Of a stretch of DNA of 57,791 nucleotides, positions 1-8,286 are shown piece after piece. The DNA lies in the NCBI GenBank assembly GCA_910583855.1, contig CAJTYL010000010.1, positions 1 to 57,791 on the forward strand, written 5' to 3'. The translations under genes and the position numbers were made by a program. Each line of letters begins with the position of its first letter. The first letter of the stretch is position 1. The stretch is from an uncultured Christensenella sp. GTDB taxonomy: Bacteria; Bacillota; Clostridia; Christensenellales; Borkfalkiaceae. The notes under the pieces were generated by a model that saw only the letters and a list, made by a program, of their open reading frames with translations, did not search any database and was not told the DNA's origin.

Positions 1-80
1 CACTCCGCCCATTCTTTTTGCAGACCGAATTTTTCCATTACGTTCAACTTTTCTTTAAAAGTCATTTCTTTGTCTTTCAT
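1..80 (-). CDS. Partial CDS, N-terminal 26 codons of an unknown protein
   Basis: Only the start is in the window, so the protein cannot be identified. The visible residues begin MKDKEMTFKEK and are charged and probably helical. A GGAG box lies 7 bases before the ATG at 80. The upstream in-frame ATG at 86 is too close to the box to be the better start. A good promoter lies just upstream. Confidence 0.55.
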   Translation of the reverse strand, partial: MKDKEMTFKEKLNVMEKFGLQKEWAE

Positions 81-127
81 TGCCATTCTCCTTTTTGCAA
101 CTCCAAATTACTGTTTATCGTACAATC

Positions 128-156
128 ATTATATCACGAAAAATGAAAGAACGCAA
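128..156 (-). promoter_or_regulatory. Promoter for the partial gene at the window start
   Basis: Minus-strand TTGCGT (156-151), a 17-base spacer and TATAAT (133-128). It predicts a leader of about 40 bases before the ATG at 80. The rest of the 87-342 gap holds only this promoter and the acpP terminator. Confidence 0.6.
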
Positions 157-245
157 CCTATTGAATTTTGCGGGAAATATAAAACATATCTATATCTCAC
201 TAGGCTACGAGTAGCCGAGTTCGTCCACGAAAAAAAGTACAGAAA

Positions 246-268
246 AGGCACAGCTTAATGCTATGCCT
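246..268 (-). terminator. Probable acpP terminator
   Basis: Imperfect hairpin AGGCA-C-AGC / GCT-A-TGCCT with a five-base loop, followed on the minus strand by TTTTCTG and then a longer T run. It lies about 75 bases beyond the acpP stop. Confidence 0.5.
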
Positions 269-342
269 AAATCTTTTTATTTGCATTTTATTAAATTCCC
301 TATGAGAACTACGGTAATTCGCGCGGGTGTTTTTTCTTAAAT

Positions 343-564
343 TTAAAGAGTTTCCAGAGTTTTAACGACGTCGCCGACGGTTTTAAGGTTGGTAACCTTT
401 TCTTCGGGAATTGTTTTACCCGTGTTATCCTCAAGCGCCATTAAAAGTTCAATCACGTCCAAAGAGTCCGCGCCTAAATCTTTTATTATTTCACTGTCTT
501 CCGTGATTTTAGATACGTCAATGTTGAGCTGTTCGGCAAGCAATTTTGCAACTTCTTCAAACAT
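343..564 (-). CDS. acpP: Acyl carrier protein
   Basis: This 73-aa acidic protein carries growing acyl chains in type II fatty acid synthesis in the cytoplasm. The Asp-Ser-Leu motif that receives 4'-phosphopantetheine is visible in the stretch GADSLD (about residues 32-37), and length and helical pattern fit the family. An AGGAGG box and a consensus promoter directly upstream make it a separately expressed gene after tex. No other fatty acid synthesis gene is in the window, so this is a lone acpP. The identification is firm. Confidence 0.95.
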   Translation of the reverse strand: MFEEVAKLLAEQLNIDVSKITEDSEIIKDLGADSLDVIELLMALEDNTGKTIPEEKVTNLKTVGDVVKTLETL

Positions 565-593
565 TTTTAATTCCTCCTAATATACTTGTAAAA

Positions 594-622
594 ATTTTAC
601 TATAAATATCGTATAGTGTCAA
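594..622 (-). promoter_or_regulatory. acpP promoter
   Basis: Minus-strand TTGACA (622-617), 17 bases, TAAAAT (599-594). The -35 box lies between the arms of an 8-bp inverted repeat (AAATATCG at 604-611, CGATATTT at 631-638) whose outer arm is in the last codons of tex. Confidence 0.8.
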
Positions 623-625
623 GCG

Positions 626-2788
626 TCAACCGATATTTTTCTGACTGACTTGCTTTAATGAAAGCCCTATCCTCTGCTTTTTCTTGTCAAGCGTAATAAT
701 GACGGCTTTGACCTGCTGACCTACTTTTAAAACGTCCGAAGGATGTTTTATAAATCTATCCGTAATTTCAGAAATATGCACGAGTCCGTCCTGATGCACG
801 CCGATATCCACGAACGCGCCAAAGTCTATAACGTTGCGCACCGTGCCTTCTACTACCATTCCGACCTCAAGGTCGTCAATGCTCATTATGTCTTTTCTTA
901 ACTGACGTTGCGGCAAACTGTCACGAATATCCCTGCCGGGTTTAACGAGTTCGGCAATAATATCGTTCATAGTCGCTTTATCGAGTTCGCAGTATTCCGC
1001 TGCCTTATCCTCGCCGTATTCTTTAACCTTTTGGGGAAGCTCGGCAAGCTTTCTTTCTCTGACGTCCTTATCCGCGTACCCGAAGAGCGACAGAAGCTTT
1101 TCAGCCTTTTCATACGATTCGGGATGAACCGCGGTATTGTCCATTATGTTCTTGCCGTCTGGAATTCTGAGGAAACCCGCGCACTGCTCGTACGCCTTTG
1201 CGCCGAGCTTGGATACCTTTAAAAGCTGTGAACGCGAAGTAAATTTGCCGTTTTCTTCACGGTAGGTTACTATATTTTTAGCGATACCGGAATTCAAGCC
1301 GGCAACGTATTTCAAAAGCGAAACGCTTGCAGTATTCAAATCTACGCCGACGCTGTTAACGCAATCTTCAAGAACACCGCCCAAAACGCTGTCAAGCCGT
1401 TTCTTGTCCATATCGTGCTGATACTGACCGACGCCTATCGACTTTGGATCTATTTTTATAAGCTCGGCAAGAGGGTCCTGCAATCTTCTTGCAATGGAAA
1501 TAGCCGAGCGGCGCGTTAAATCGTAGTCGGGGAACTCCTCCACCGCAAGAGGGCTTGCGGAATATACAGACGCGCCCGCTTCGCTTACCACTGCATAGGA
1601 TACGCCGTCGACTTCTTTTAGAAGTTCTGCGACGAAAATTTCCGTTTCCTTGCTTGCCGTGCCGTTACCTATTGAAATAATGTCTACTTTGTGCTTTTTG
1701 ATAAGCTCCTTCATCGTTGCCTTAGCGCCCTCAATATCGTTCTTGGGGGGCACGGGATAGATAACGCCCGTATCAAGCACTTTACCCGTTTCATCAACCA
1801 CGGCAACCTTGCAGCCCGTTCTATACGCAGGGTCAAGCCCTAACGTAACTTTACCTTTTACAGGCGGTTGCAGCAAAAGAGGGCGAAGGTTAACTTCAAA
1901 CATTTTTATAGCCTGCTCGCTTGCCTTGTCGGTCAGAATTGCGCGCACTTCACGTTCGATTGAGGGCTGAATAAGCCTGTCGTAACCGTCATCCGCAGCT
2001 TCTTCAATAAGCTTTGCACAGTCTGCGTTGCCGTTGGGTTTTAAATATTTAGCCAAGCAAACACGCTTTGCAATGTCGGGATTAAAAAAGATTTTAGCCT
2101 TAAGGCAGTCTTCCTTTTCACCCCTGTTTATAGCAAGAATTCTGTGGTTCTTGATTTCGGGGATAATCTCGGAATAATCCGCATACATCGCGTAAGTACC
2201 CTTTTCGTCGTCTTTGACCATTTTAACCTGCATTTCGCCGTGGTTTTCAAGAAGAGAACGAAGCTTCTTTCTAAGTTCGGCGTTATCGGAGATAATTTCC
2301 GCAATTATGTCCTTTGCGCCTGCGATAGCGTCATTAACGGTTGCAACGCCCTTTTCTTCGTCAATATACTTTTCAGCTTCCTTGTAAGGGTCGCCCTCCT
2401 GCGCAAGAATAAATTCCGCAAGCGGCTGTAAACCCTTTTCGATAGCGACGGAAGCCCTCGTCTTTTTCTTTTGCTTGAAGGGTCTGTAAATATCTTCAAC
2501 TTCTGTCATCGTCTGCGCAGCGGCTATGGCGGTTTGAATTTCCTCCGTCATTTTGCCCTGCTCAGTGATAGAATTTGCAACTTCCTGCTTGCGCTTTTCA
2601 AGATTTTTCAGATACTCGTATCTGTCGTCTAACGCACGTAAAACCTGATCGTCAATAGCGCCCGTCATTTCCTTTCTGTATCGCGCAATGAAAGGAATAG
2701 TGTTGCCCTCGTCCAAAAGCTGCAAAATGTTGCGAACATGGTCAGGGCGCAAGTTAAATTCTTCTGTCAACTGTTGTGAAATTTCCAT
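626..2788 (-). CDS. tex: Tex-family S1 RNA-binding protein
   Basis: This 720-aa protein matches the Tex/YhgF family in full. It has an N-terminal helical region with FIARYRKE near residue 34, a central YqgF-like nuclease fold beginning LGLDPAYRTG, tandem helix-hairpin-helix segments, and a C-terminal S1 domain (VVEGTVRNVIDFGAF onward). Tex proteins bind nucleic acid and are linked to transcription and RNA turnover; the exact role here is unknown. The ATG shares one base with the stop of the AlkD-like gene (TAATG), which implies translational coupling to the repair genes upstream. Confidence 0.93.
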   Translation of the reverse strand: MEISQQLTEEFNLRPDHVRNILQLLDEGNTIPFIARYRKEMTGAIDDQVLRALDDRYEYLKNLEKRKQEVANSITEQGKMTEEIQTAIAAAQTMTEVEDIYRPFKQKKKTRASVAIEKGLQPLAEFILAQEGDPYKEAEKYIDEEKGVATVNDAIAGAKDIIAEIISDNAELRKKLRSLLENHGEMQVKMVKDDEKGTYAMYADYSEIIPEIKNHRILAINRGEKEDCLKAKIFFNPDIAKRVCLAKYLKPNGNADCAKLIEEAADDGYDRLIQPSIEREVRAILTDKASEQAIKMFEVNLRPLLLQPPVKGKVTLGLDPAYRTGCKVAVVDETGKVLDTGVIYPVPPKNDIEGAKATMKELIKKHKVDIISIGNGTASKETEIFVAELLKEVDGVSYAVVSEAGASVYSASPLAVEEFPDYDLTRRSAISIARRLQDPLAELIKIDPKSIGVGQYQHDMDKKRLDSVLGGVLEDCVNSVGVDLNTASVSLLKYVAGLNSGIAKNIVTYREENGKFTSRSQLLKVSKLGAKAYEQCAGFLRIPDGKNIMDNTAVHPESYEKAEKLLSLFGYADKDVRERKLAELPQKVKEYGEDKAAEYCELDKATMNDIIAELVKPGRDIRDSLPQRQLRKDIMSIDDLEVGMVVEGTVRNVIDFGAFVDIGVHQDGLVHISEITDRFIKHPSDVLKVGQQVKAVIITLDKKKQRIGLSLKQVSQKNIG

Positions 2789-3459
2789 TATCGTTTTAAC
2801 CCTTTTAAATATGTTTTTTGTTCTGCGGTGAGCCTGTAACTCTCACACGCTTTTTGAATTGCCTTGTTACGCGTTTTAATATCAAATTCGTTGAGCTTTA
2901 AAAATTTTACGCCGTCGCCATAAAATTTTACTAAGACTTCCGCAATCAGCCACGCCGCCGCCATATGTACGTAATAGAACTCCGTATCGGCTTCTCGCAC
3001 AAAATCGTAAATGGTATGTAAATACTTTTCTTCGACGTAAAAGTGCAATAGCGTCGTCAATGCAAATCGTTGATAAAACTCTTTCTTTTCCGCAAAAAAA
3101 GCATACAAATACGGCAAAAACTCATCCCTGTGTTTTGAAATGCACTTAGGGATAAAGCAGTCGCACGTAGCCCAGTTGTCTATAAGCAGAACGCACCTAT
3201 CAACGTAGTTTAAAAACTTTTCCCATTTTAAGTAAGAAACGGCGGCAAGCTTTATAAAAGTTACTTCATAATATTCGTCGGGAAAGCTTAATAGCTCGTC
3301 CACGCTGTCATCGTATTTTCTTGCAAGTTTACGAAGCTGCGGAACGCGCACACCCAAAACGATTACATTATCGTTTTTTATAAGCCGCTTATGAAACGCC
3401 GCGTATTCGGGTTCTGCGTAAGATCTAATTTCCGTTAAAAACTCTTGATAGGGTATCAA
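2788..3459 (-). CDS. AlkD-like DNA alkylation repair protein
   Basis: About 223 aa of repeated HEAT-like helices, as in AlkD/AlkC DNA glycosylases, which remove alkylated bases. Family hallmarks include GVRVPQLRKLARK near the N-terminus, the segment LIDNWATCDCF and a following helical run with a conserved Trp (AAAWLIAEV). I chose a TTG start at 3459 because GAGG lies 6 bases upstream and the protein then begins IPYQEFLTEIRS, as in relatives. The longer reading frame to 3516 only adds translation over the end of the neighbouring gene. It overlaps that glycosylase gene by 35 bases, so the two are probably made together. Confidence 0.8.
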   Translation of the reverse strand: MIPYQEFLTEIRSYAEPEYAAFHKRLIKNDNVIVLGVRVPQLRKLARKYDDSVDELLSFPDEYYEVTFIKLAAVSYLKWEKFLNYVDRCVLLIDNWATCDCFIPKCISKHRDEFLPYLYAFFAEKKEFYQRFALTTLLHFYVEEKYLHTIYDFVREADTEFYYVHMAAAWLIAEVLVKFYGDGVKFLKLNEFDIKTRNKAIQKACESYRLTAEQKTYLKGLKR

Positions 3460-3910
3460 ACCATACCTCGTTATCGAATTTCGTATTTGCAGGACTTGTG
3501 GACGGCAACTTAACAAACAGCACTGAAATATCGCCTAAATTGCGTTCGAATATCTCCGCTGCCTTACTGCCGTTTAATATTATATAATTTATTTTCGAGT
3601 TTTGCAATAACTTTTTAATATCCGCTACTTTGAAATTTTTTATCTTACTGTCCTGCGAACCTACGATTTCACACTCGGTAACAATATCCCACAGCGCAAT
3701 TTTGCGTCGTCTAAGAAAATCTTTTTTCCCCTCAACGCTTTGCGGCACGTCTTCGCCGAAGAATCCGCAAACAGTTTTCCAGAAACGGTTAAGCTTATTC
3801 CCGTAATAAAACTCAACCTGTCTGCTTTTATCGGACGGAAAGCTGCCCAATATCAAAAGTATGCTGTTTTCGTCGTAAAACGGCTCGAAACCGCATTTTA
3901 TTTCACCCAT
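3425..3910 (-). CDS. Mug/HDG-type (hypoxanthine) DNA glycosylase
   Basis: About 161 aa of the uracil-DNA-glycosylase superfamily. The pattern LGSFPSDKSRQVEFYYGN then NRFWK matches the branch annotated as DNA-deoxyinosine (hypoxanthine) glycosylase, which excises deaminated adenine. A late LPSTSPANT segment fits the substrate loop. The ATG at 3910 is one base after the M16 peptidase stop, and no clear ribosome box is seen, so translation is probably coupled. The subfamily assignment rests on motif recall; the superfamily is more certain than the substrate. Confidence 0.8.
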   Translation of the reverse strand: MGEIKCGFEPFYDENSILLILGSFPSDKSRQVEFYYGNKLNRFWKTVCGFFGEDVPQSVEGKKDFLRRRKIALWDIVTECEIVGSQDSKIKNFKVADIKKLLQNSKINYIILNGSKAAEIFERNLGDISVLFVKLPSTSPANTKFDNEVWFDTLSRVFNGN

Positions 3911-3911
3911 A

Positions 3912-5144
3912 TCAAAGTGACTTGTCCACTGCGCCGACGAGCGAAACCGCTTTGAACTTATCGTCGAAATTCCTGTCGACTGCAGCAAACACGTCGTCCA
4001 ATGTTACGGCGTTAAGCTTGTTGACCCTATCCTCAAAATCATAGATTTTGCCGCTGTATAAAAGCTCTTTCCCAAATAGAAGCATCTGCGAACTGGTGCT
4101 TTCCTGCGAGAATATCGAAGAAGAAACGAGCTGCTCCTTGCCGCGCACGAATTCCTCTTTCGTAATATCTTTCTTCTTAATATCGGCAATACAGTTATAA
4201 ATTGCCTCAACCGACTGCTTGTACTTTTCAGAATTAACGCCAGCGTAAACAGAAAGCGCGCCCGTTTCCGCATAAGAGGAAACGTAGGAATACACGGTGT
4301 ACGCAAGTCCTAGCTCTTCCCTCACAGTTTGGAACAGCCTTGAAGATACGCCGCCGCCCAAAATTACGTTCATTATCTGCGTTGCGTCGTACAGTTCGTC
4401 GTATCTCTTTACGGAAGGAAAAGCTATACCTACGTGTACCTGTTCGATATTTTTATGCTTGAAAAGAGATTTCCCCTGAAGCTCAACCTTGACCTCCTGC
4501 CTTTTGCAGCACCTTCTTTCAAGGTGAGAGAAATATTTAATAACCAGCTCTTCGGCAAGTTTCATATCGATATTGCCCGCCATTGATACGACTATGTTAT
4601 CGGGAACGTAGTGCTTGTCCATATAGTCGTCCACGTCGGCTTTGGTAAAACCCGAAACGTTCTTTTTAGTTCCTAAAATATTTCTGCCGTAACCCTTATC
4701 TCCGAAGAAAGCATTGGCAAGCACGTCAAGACACAAATCGTCGGGCGTGTCCTCATTCATATTAATCTCTTCGATAATAACGCCCTTTTCCTTGACCATT
4801 TCTTCCTCAGGAAAGACGCTTTCAAGAAAGATATCCGCAAGAATTTCAAACGCCTCGGCGGCGTGTCCCGTTGTGGACTTTGCATAATAGCAAGTCATAT
4901 CCTTGCCGGTAAAGGCGTTCATCTGCGCGCCTATTCTGTCCATTTCGTCGGAAATCTGAAAAGAAGTGCGCTTTTTAGTGCCCTTGAACGTCATATGTTC
5001 GATAAAATGGGAAATACCGTCCTCTTTATCGCTCTCCTGCGACGCGCCTGTATGCACGAGTATACCAATAGTTACGGACATAAGCCCGTCCATTTTGTTT
5101 ACGATTAATTTCAGTCCGTTGTCAAGTTGTTTATAGTGTACCAT
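3912..5144 (-). CDS. M16-family zinc peptidase (YmxG/MlpA-like)
   Basis: This 410-aa protein has the inverted zinc motif HFIEH (HxxEH) near residue 46 and the downstream Glu in KGVIIEEINMNED, as in processing peptidases. The C-terminal half is the usual inactive repeat (GGGVSSRLFQTVREELGLAY). In Bacillus subtilis, ymxG/mlpA lies beside the deacetylase gene ylxY, and the same pairing is kept here with a one-base overlap. The cellular substrate is not known. Confidence 0.9.
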   Translation of the reverse strand: MVHYKQLDNGLKLIVNKMDGLMSVTIGILVHTGASQESDKEDGISHFIEHMTFKGTKKRTSFQISDEMDRIGAQMNAFTGKDMTCYYAKSTTGHAAEAFEILADIFLESVFPEEEMVKEKGVIIEEINMNEDTPDDLCLDVLANAFFGDKGYGRNILGTKKNVSGFTKADVDDYMDKHYVPDNIVVSMAGNIDMKLAEELVIKYFSHLERRCCKRQEVKVELQGKSLFKHKNIEQVHVGIAFPSVKRYDELYDATQIMNVILGGGVSSRLFQTVREELGLAYTVYSYVSSYAETGALSVYAGVNSEKYKQSVEAIYNCIADIKKKDITKEEFVRGKEQLVSSSIFSQESTSSQMLLFGKELLYSGKIYDFEDRVNKLNAVTLDDVFAAVDRNFDDKFKAVSLVGAVDKSL

Positions 5145-5848
5145 TATTCTCCTAAAATATGAGAAACAGTTTCGGTTTTTAAGCCGTTTTCTCCTATGTA
5201 ATTTAATATTTTCGGCAAAGTTTTAACCGTAACGTCCTTGGGATGCATAAGTATAAACTCTCCCGCTTTCAATTCTTCGGTTGCGCGGGTATAAATCAAG
5301 TTTTCGTCTTTGTCGCGCCAGTCAATCGTGTCCCGCGACCACATTATGACCTTCATGTTAAGAAAAGCGCAAACGGATAACGTATTTTCGCAAAACGCGC
5401 CTGAAGGCGGCGCAAAAAGCTCTATTTTCTGCCCGCAAATCATTTCAAGAAGCTTGACGCTCGGGCGTATTTCTTCTAAATTTGCGTCGTAAGACATCTT
5501 AGAGTGGTCCTTGTGAAAATATCCGTGACTGCCAAGCCCATGACCGCGCCTGAAAATTTCACGCACACAATCGACGTTATCGTCAGCCCAACTTCCGCCT
5601 ATAAAAAACGTTGCTTTTGCCTCGTATTCATCCAAAATATCGAGAATACTTAAAACGTTTTCGGTACCTTCGTACACGTTGAAGGTAAGTCCGACAGCAC
5701 TCTCCTCTTCTTTCCCGCCGTAATAAAGGTTGGTATTTTCATAGATGACGGCTTGGGCGTTGCCGCTGTAATAACCTATAAGCGAAACGCCTGTGATTAC
5801 GATTAATAAAGTAAGATTAGTAAAGATTGTAAATAACTTGCCTTTCAA
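5144..5848 (-). CDS. YlxY-like polysaccharide deacetylase domain protein
   Basis: A 234-aa protein with an N-terminal membrane anchor or signal (residues about 7-28) and a NodB-type fold. It shows KATFFIGGSW, GSHGYFHKDHSKMS (the His pair of the metal site), an APPSG stretch, and LMHPKD near the end. The first catalytic motif, normally TFDD, reads TFNVYEG, so the usual catalytic Asp is absent. Relatives act on peptidoglycan or other polysaccharide outside the membrane and include sporulation proteins. Pairing with the M16 gene supports the YlxY subgroup. Enzymatic activity is uncertain. Confidence 0.85.
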   Translation of the reverse strand: MKGKLFTIFTNLTLLIVITGVSLIGYYSGNAQAVIYENTNLYYGGKEEESAVGLTFNVYEGTENVLSILDILDEYEAKATFFIGGSWADDNVDCVREIFRRGHGLGSHGYFHKDHSKMSYDANLEEIRPSVKLLEMICGQKIELFAPPSGAFCENTLSVCAFLNMKVIMWSRDTIDWRDKDENLIYTRATEELKAGEFILMHPKDVTVKTLPKILNYIGENGLKTETVSHILGE

Positions 5849-5925
5849 TAGTTTACCTCAAACGAAACTGTTTTAATCAATTATATAATATTCCGTTTAA
5901 GTTAAGCATATTCGACGGTACAAGC

Positions 5926-8283
5926 CTATTTTAATTTTATAAAAGTTACGCCCGTTTCGCCCTCGCCGTACTTGCCGAGTCGGTAACTTTCAACGTTCTT
6001 GTGCTTTTTAAGATGTTGAGCAATTGCATTCTTTAATTTACCCGTACCCACGCCGTGAATTACTTTAATTTCTTCAAGATTATCGGTAACGGCACGGTCA
6101 ATGAAGTTATCGACCTCGTAAAGCGCTTCCGCAACAGTCATTCCAAGCACGTTAATTTCAAGAAGCGGCATTGATTTCGGAAATTTTTTAACTACCTTAA
6201 CGCTCTTAGGCTTAGCTTTTTCTTCACCAATAACAAGCAAATCTTTCAATTTTAAGTGCATTTTAAGGCTTCCGCATTGGACTTCAGCCTCGCCCTTTGC
6301 AGTATTGAACGCAGTCACCTGTCCACAGCAGTCCATAGGCTTTACAAAGACGGAAATTCCCGCCTTTGTGTTCTGAACGGTTGCGGGAACAAAATCCGTA
6401 ACCTGTCTTTTTTCTTCGTCTTCCTCAAAAGTTTTGTCTTTAAGCTTATTCTTAAGAGTGCGCGCAGCGATTAAGTCGGACTCCTTCAGCTCTTCCTTTT
6501 TAAAAATTTCTTCAATAGCCGCAAGTATTTCTTCGGCGTACGCAGTGCGTTCGGCAATAATTTTTCTGCTTTCGGTTCGGGCGGAACGGTTTATTTTCTC
6601 TTTTTCACGGTTCAGCTCGGCAATATGCGCGTTCACCTTTTCAAGTTTTTCCCGCCATTCGTGCTGCATTAAGGAAATTTCGGAAAGCTTTTTATCGGCT
6701 TCTATTCTGCTCTCTTCTGCTCGGCGGACGACATTTTCAAAGCTTCTTGCCCCCTCGGACAAATACCCCTCGGCGCGGTCTAAAATTTCTTTGCTCATTC
6801 CAAGCCGTCTTGAAATTGCCAACGCATTGCTTGCGCCGGGCATACCAATTTTTATACTGTAAAGGGGTTTTAGCGTGTCCGCGTCAAATTCCATACTTGC
6901 GTTTTCGATTTCGCCTACGGTGTAAGCAAATTCTTTAAGCGCGGTATAGTGCGTAGTTACTATGCCCTTTGCGCCGCAATCCAAAAGGTGTTTAACTACA
7001 GATTTCGCAAGCGCCTGTCCCTCGTCCGGGTTAGTGCCGCCGCCAAGTTCGTCGATAAGAACGAGGCTATATCTGTCAGCGTTGTTACAAATATTTATAA
7101 CGTTAGTTATATGTGAAGAAAAGGTTGATAAACTTTCTTCTATGCTCTGGCTGTCGCCGATATCGCAAAACACGTTTTTAAATATTGCGACGGAGCTTCC
7201 CTCCGACGCGGGAATATAAAGCCCGCAAGCCGCCATAAGACAAAATAGCCCGCACATTTTCAGCGTTACGGTTTTCCCACCCGTATTTGCCCCGCTCAGA
7301 AGCAAAAAATTATATTTGCCGCCGAGCTCTATCGAAACAGGCACTACATTCTCTTTACCTATAAGCGGGTGCCGTCCTTTTACGATATCTATATATCCGC
7401 GGTTATTTACTTTGGGCTTAACGCATTTTTTTGAATAACAGTATTCCGCCATGGCATAACGAGCGTCAAGCTCTGCAAGAATTTCAATATCCTTTTCAAG
7501 CTGTGCAACCATTGCCCCCACACGGCTTGACAGGGCTTTTAAAATGGCTTCAACCTCTTCACGCTCGTCAATGGTTAGGGCTATAAGCTCGTTATTAAGT
7601 TCAAGAACGTATTCGGGCTCTATAAAGAAGGTTGCGCCCGTCTTGGAACGGTCGTGTATAAAGCCCTTCACGTGACTTTTATGTTCGGCTTTTACAGGAA
7701 CGACGTACCTGTCGTTTCTTATAGTCACTATTCCGTCTTGCAAAAATTCCGAGTATTTGCCCGAAGCGTATTCGGCAAGCTTTTCACGGATACGCGCGTT
7801 AAGACTTTTAATTTTTACTCTAATAGAGTAAAGTCTTTCGCTTGCATGGTCGCTTAACGCGTCCACTGAAACTATTTTTTCACAAATATCGTCCTCTAAA
7901 CGTTTGTCAAAATAGATATTTCTTGTAAGCGATTTAGTTAACGGCAGCTCTTCTTCAATTTTCTCAACGTTACCGCACGCAATTCTTGCGGAACGCATAA
8001 GCGTAGCACAGTCTAAAAGCTCTTTACAGGAAAGCGTAGACCCCTTCGAAGCCCTTATAAGGCTATCTTGCAGATTGGGAAAAACTTCAATCTTACTTAC
8101 CCCGTAGGTATATAAAAGCTTATCGCACTCTTCCGTTATATCAAGTCTGCGCCGCACCTCGGATAGATCGGTTGAAGGCTGGCACGATAAAATCAGCGCC
8201 TTGCCTTTTTCAAGCGCCGCATACTCCGCAACCAAAGACAAAATTTTATTAAGTTCGAGTTTTTCTAAACTTTTACTATCCAT
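5926..8283 (-). CDS. mutS2: MutS2 endonuclease/ATPase
   Basis: This 785-aa protein has the MutS2 layout: a helical core, an ABC-type ATPase with Walker A SGANTGGKT, Walker B LVLIDELGGG, a long charged coiled coil, and a C-terminal Smr nuclease domain (INVLGMTVAEAL, then VIHGVGTGKLK). It lacks the MutS mismatch-recognition domain. MutS2 suppresses recombination and in some Firmicutes acts on collided ribosomes. It starts 3 bases after the U32 gene ends, in one operon with uvrC. Confidence 0.95.
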   Translation of the reverse strand: MDSKSLEKLELNKILSLVAEYAALEKGKALILSCQPSTDLSEVRRRLDITEECDKLLYTYGVSKIEVFPNLQDSLIRASKGSTLSCKELLDCATLMRSARIACGNVEKIEEELPLTKSLTRNIYFDKRLEDDICEKIVSVDALSDHASERLYSIRVKIKSLNARIREKLAEYASGKYSEFLQDGIVTIRNDRYVVPVKAEHKSHVKGFIHDRSKTGATFFIEPEYVLELNNELIALTIDEREEVEAILKALSSRVGAMVAQLEKDIEILAELDARYAMAEYCYSKKCVKPKVNNRGYIDIVKGRHPLIGKENVVPVSIELGGKYNFLLLSGANTGGKTVTLKMCGLFCLMAACGLYIPASEGSSVAIFKNVFCDIGDSQSIEESLSTFSSHITNVINICNNADRYSLVLIDELGGGTNPDEGQALAKSVVKHLLDCGAKGIVTTHYTALKEFAYTVGEIENASMEFDADTLKPLYSIKIGMPGASNALAISRRLGMSKEILDRAEGYLSEGARSFENVVRRAEESRIEADKKLSEISLMQHEWREKLEKVNAHIAELNREKEKINRSARTESRKIIAERTAYAEEILAAIEEIFKKEELKESDLIAARTLKNKLKDKTFEEDEEKRQVTDFVPATVQNTKAGISVFVKPMDCCGQVTAFNTAKGEAEVQCGSLKMHLKLKDLLVIGEEKAKPKSVKVVKKFPKSMPLLEINVLGMTVAEALYEVDNFIDRAVTDNLEEIKVIHGVGTGKLKNAIAQHLKKHKNVESYRLGKYGEGETGVTFIKLK

Positions 8284-8286
8284 AAA

